A stretch of DNA of 64,000 nt from Bryum argenteum (Eukaryota; Streptophyta; Bryopsida; Bryales; Bryaceae): contig CM073329.1 in NCBI GenBank assembly GCA_037043015.1, positions 5,410,648 to 5,474,647 on the forward strand, given 5' to 3'. The notes beneath the pieces are model-generated. The model had not been told where the DNA came from and searched no databases. It was given only the letters and a program-made list of their open reading frames with translations. Shown here piece by piece: positions 63,501-64,000 of the stretch (the first letter of the stretch is position 1; each line of letters begins with the position of its first letter). The position numbers and the translations under genes were made by a program.

Positions 63501-64000
63501 TTAATAGAGTGGGGTCATCTCATTTCCACCTTTGTCCTTAAAATCTATGCTGTAAACGCATTTGGCTATTTATAGCCAAAAAACATAATTTAAAAAAAGT
63601 GTCATGGATGAAATGAAGGCAAGCTCGTTAGATTTGGACCGTACAAACTTATAATTGACTTATAGTCCACTAAGTTGATAAACGATTGAGTCATGAGGCT
63701 GCATAGATTGCAAGATCATAACATTGTAGTCATACACTCATTTGATCCCTATTGGAGTAAGTGTTGCAATTAGAGCCGCTCATTGGTGGCGCTTGTATAG
63801 TGGGCCTAAATTTTTGATTCTTTTATTTTGGAACCAACGAGCCAAATTTTGAAAATTCCATTTGTTTGTAATATAGGGCCGTAGGCTATATATATTAAGG
63901 AAGTCACTTCTTGGATTTAAATTAACATGTACAACTGGAAATTAAGATAAAACTTTTTATTAGGTGCCTCTAATTTGGGGCTTCTAAGCCCCATCAGGGC

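Larger units (their letters stand above)
34701..64000 (+). repeat. Degenerate direct array of a 4-9 kb unit, at least five copies
   Basis: The same ordered blocks recur in the same orientation. (1) acacatcaatat(a/t)atgtacac at about 34715, 43495, 48450, 54545, 58745. (2) gtcaattctcatttgtacaa at about 35970, 44240, 44930, 49370, 59580, with a variant at 55460. (3) The taaataaggccaaagac block at about 36385, 45340, 49980, 56060, 60140. (4) A tRNA-Gly-like sequence. (5) gtgtattttattcttacaat and similar at about 37570, 46595, 51430, 57590, 61320. Unit length varies from about 4.1 to 9 kb. No frame beyond about 100 codons and no known transposon domain occurs. Partial extra units lie at 39-40 kb and 62.4-64 kb. 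Nature unknown. Confidence 0.8.

Noticed and set aside
34701-64000. CRISPR array or bacterial-type repeat locus
   Set aside because: Repeats are long, diverged, without uniform spacers or cas-like genes, and lie in plant nuclear DNA.

Overview
This window is nuclear DNA from a land plant that is probably not a flowering plant. All protein genes are split by short GT-AG introns of about 75-800 bp. Two plant-specific genes lie side by side: ABP1 with a C-terminal KDEL, and a plastid-type MurB. MurB belongs to plastid peptidoglycan synthesis, which mosses, lycophytes and gymnosperms keep and angiosperms have largely lost. A moss, lycophyte or fern-grade plant fits best, but I cannot name the species.

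Layout. 1-5.2 kb: AT-rich repeats, a TTAA-flanked MITE, and an intact intronless Merlin/IS1016-type DDE transposase on the minus strand. 5.7-8.4 kb: an NB-ARC/LRR resistance gene of the TIR class whose TIR part is missing. 9.45-10.64 kb: dehydroascorbate reductase (minus, six exons, 224 aa). 11.2-13.5 kb: nested repeats. 13.68-16.04 kb: ABP1 (plus, five exons, 177 aa). 17.10-19.08 kb: MurB (minus, four exons, 340 aa), head to head with the KEOPS kinase BUD32/TP53RK (plus, 19.24-20.91 kb, seven exons, 223 aa). 21.1-28.2 kb: a 20-exon, 837-aa WD40-repeat protein (minus). I assembled all exon models by hand. Reading frame stays open and phases agree across every junction.

28.2-64 kb holds no gene that I can support. 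First comes a cluster of small DNA transposons: one Harbinger/Tourist-like MITE with TTA duplications, and several TTAA-flanked MITEs, one nested in another. From about 34.7 kb to the end is a degenerate array of at least five direct copies of a 4-9 kb unit. Each unit contains about four diverged ~190-200 bp monomers, a block with a minus-strand frame that stays open in several copies, and a tRNA-Gly(GCC)-like sequence of plant-mitochondrial type in decreasing states of preservation. A tRNA-derived SINE and a further MITE family have inserted into individual units and help date them.

The genes are ordinary single-copy housekeeping genes (redox, ER auxin-binding cupin, plastid wall synthesis, tRNA modification) beside one decaying immune-receptor gene. 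The genes do not form a pathway. The novelty lies in the repeat array with organellar-type tRNA, the MITE families with matched termini, and the Merlin transposase in a plant.
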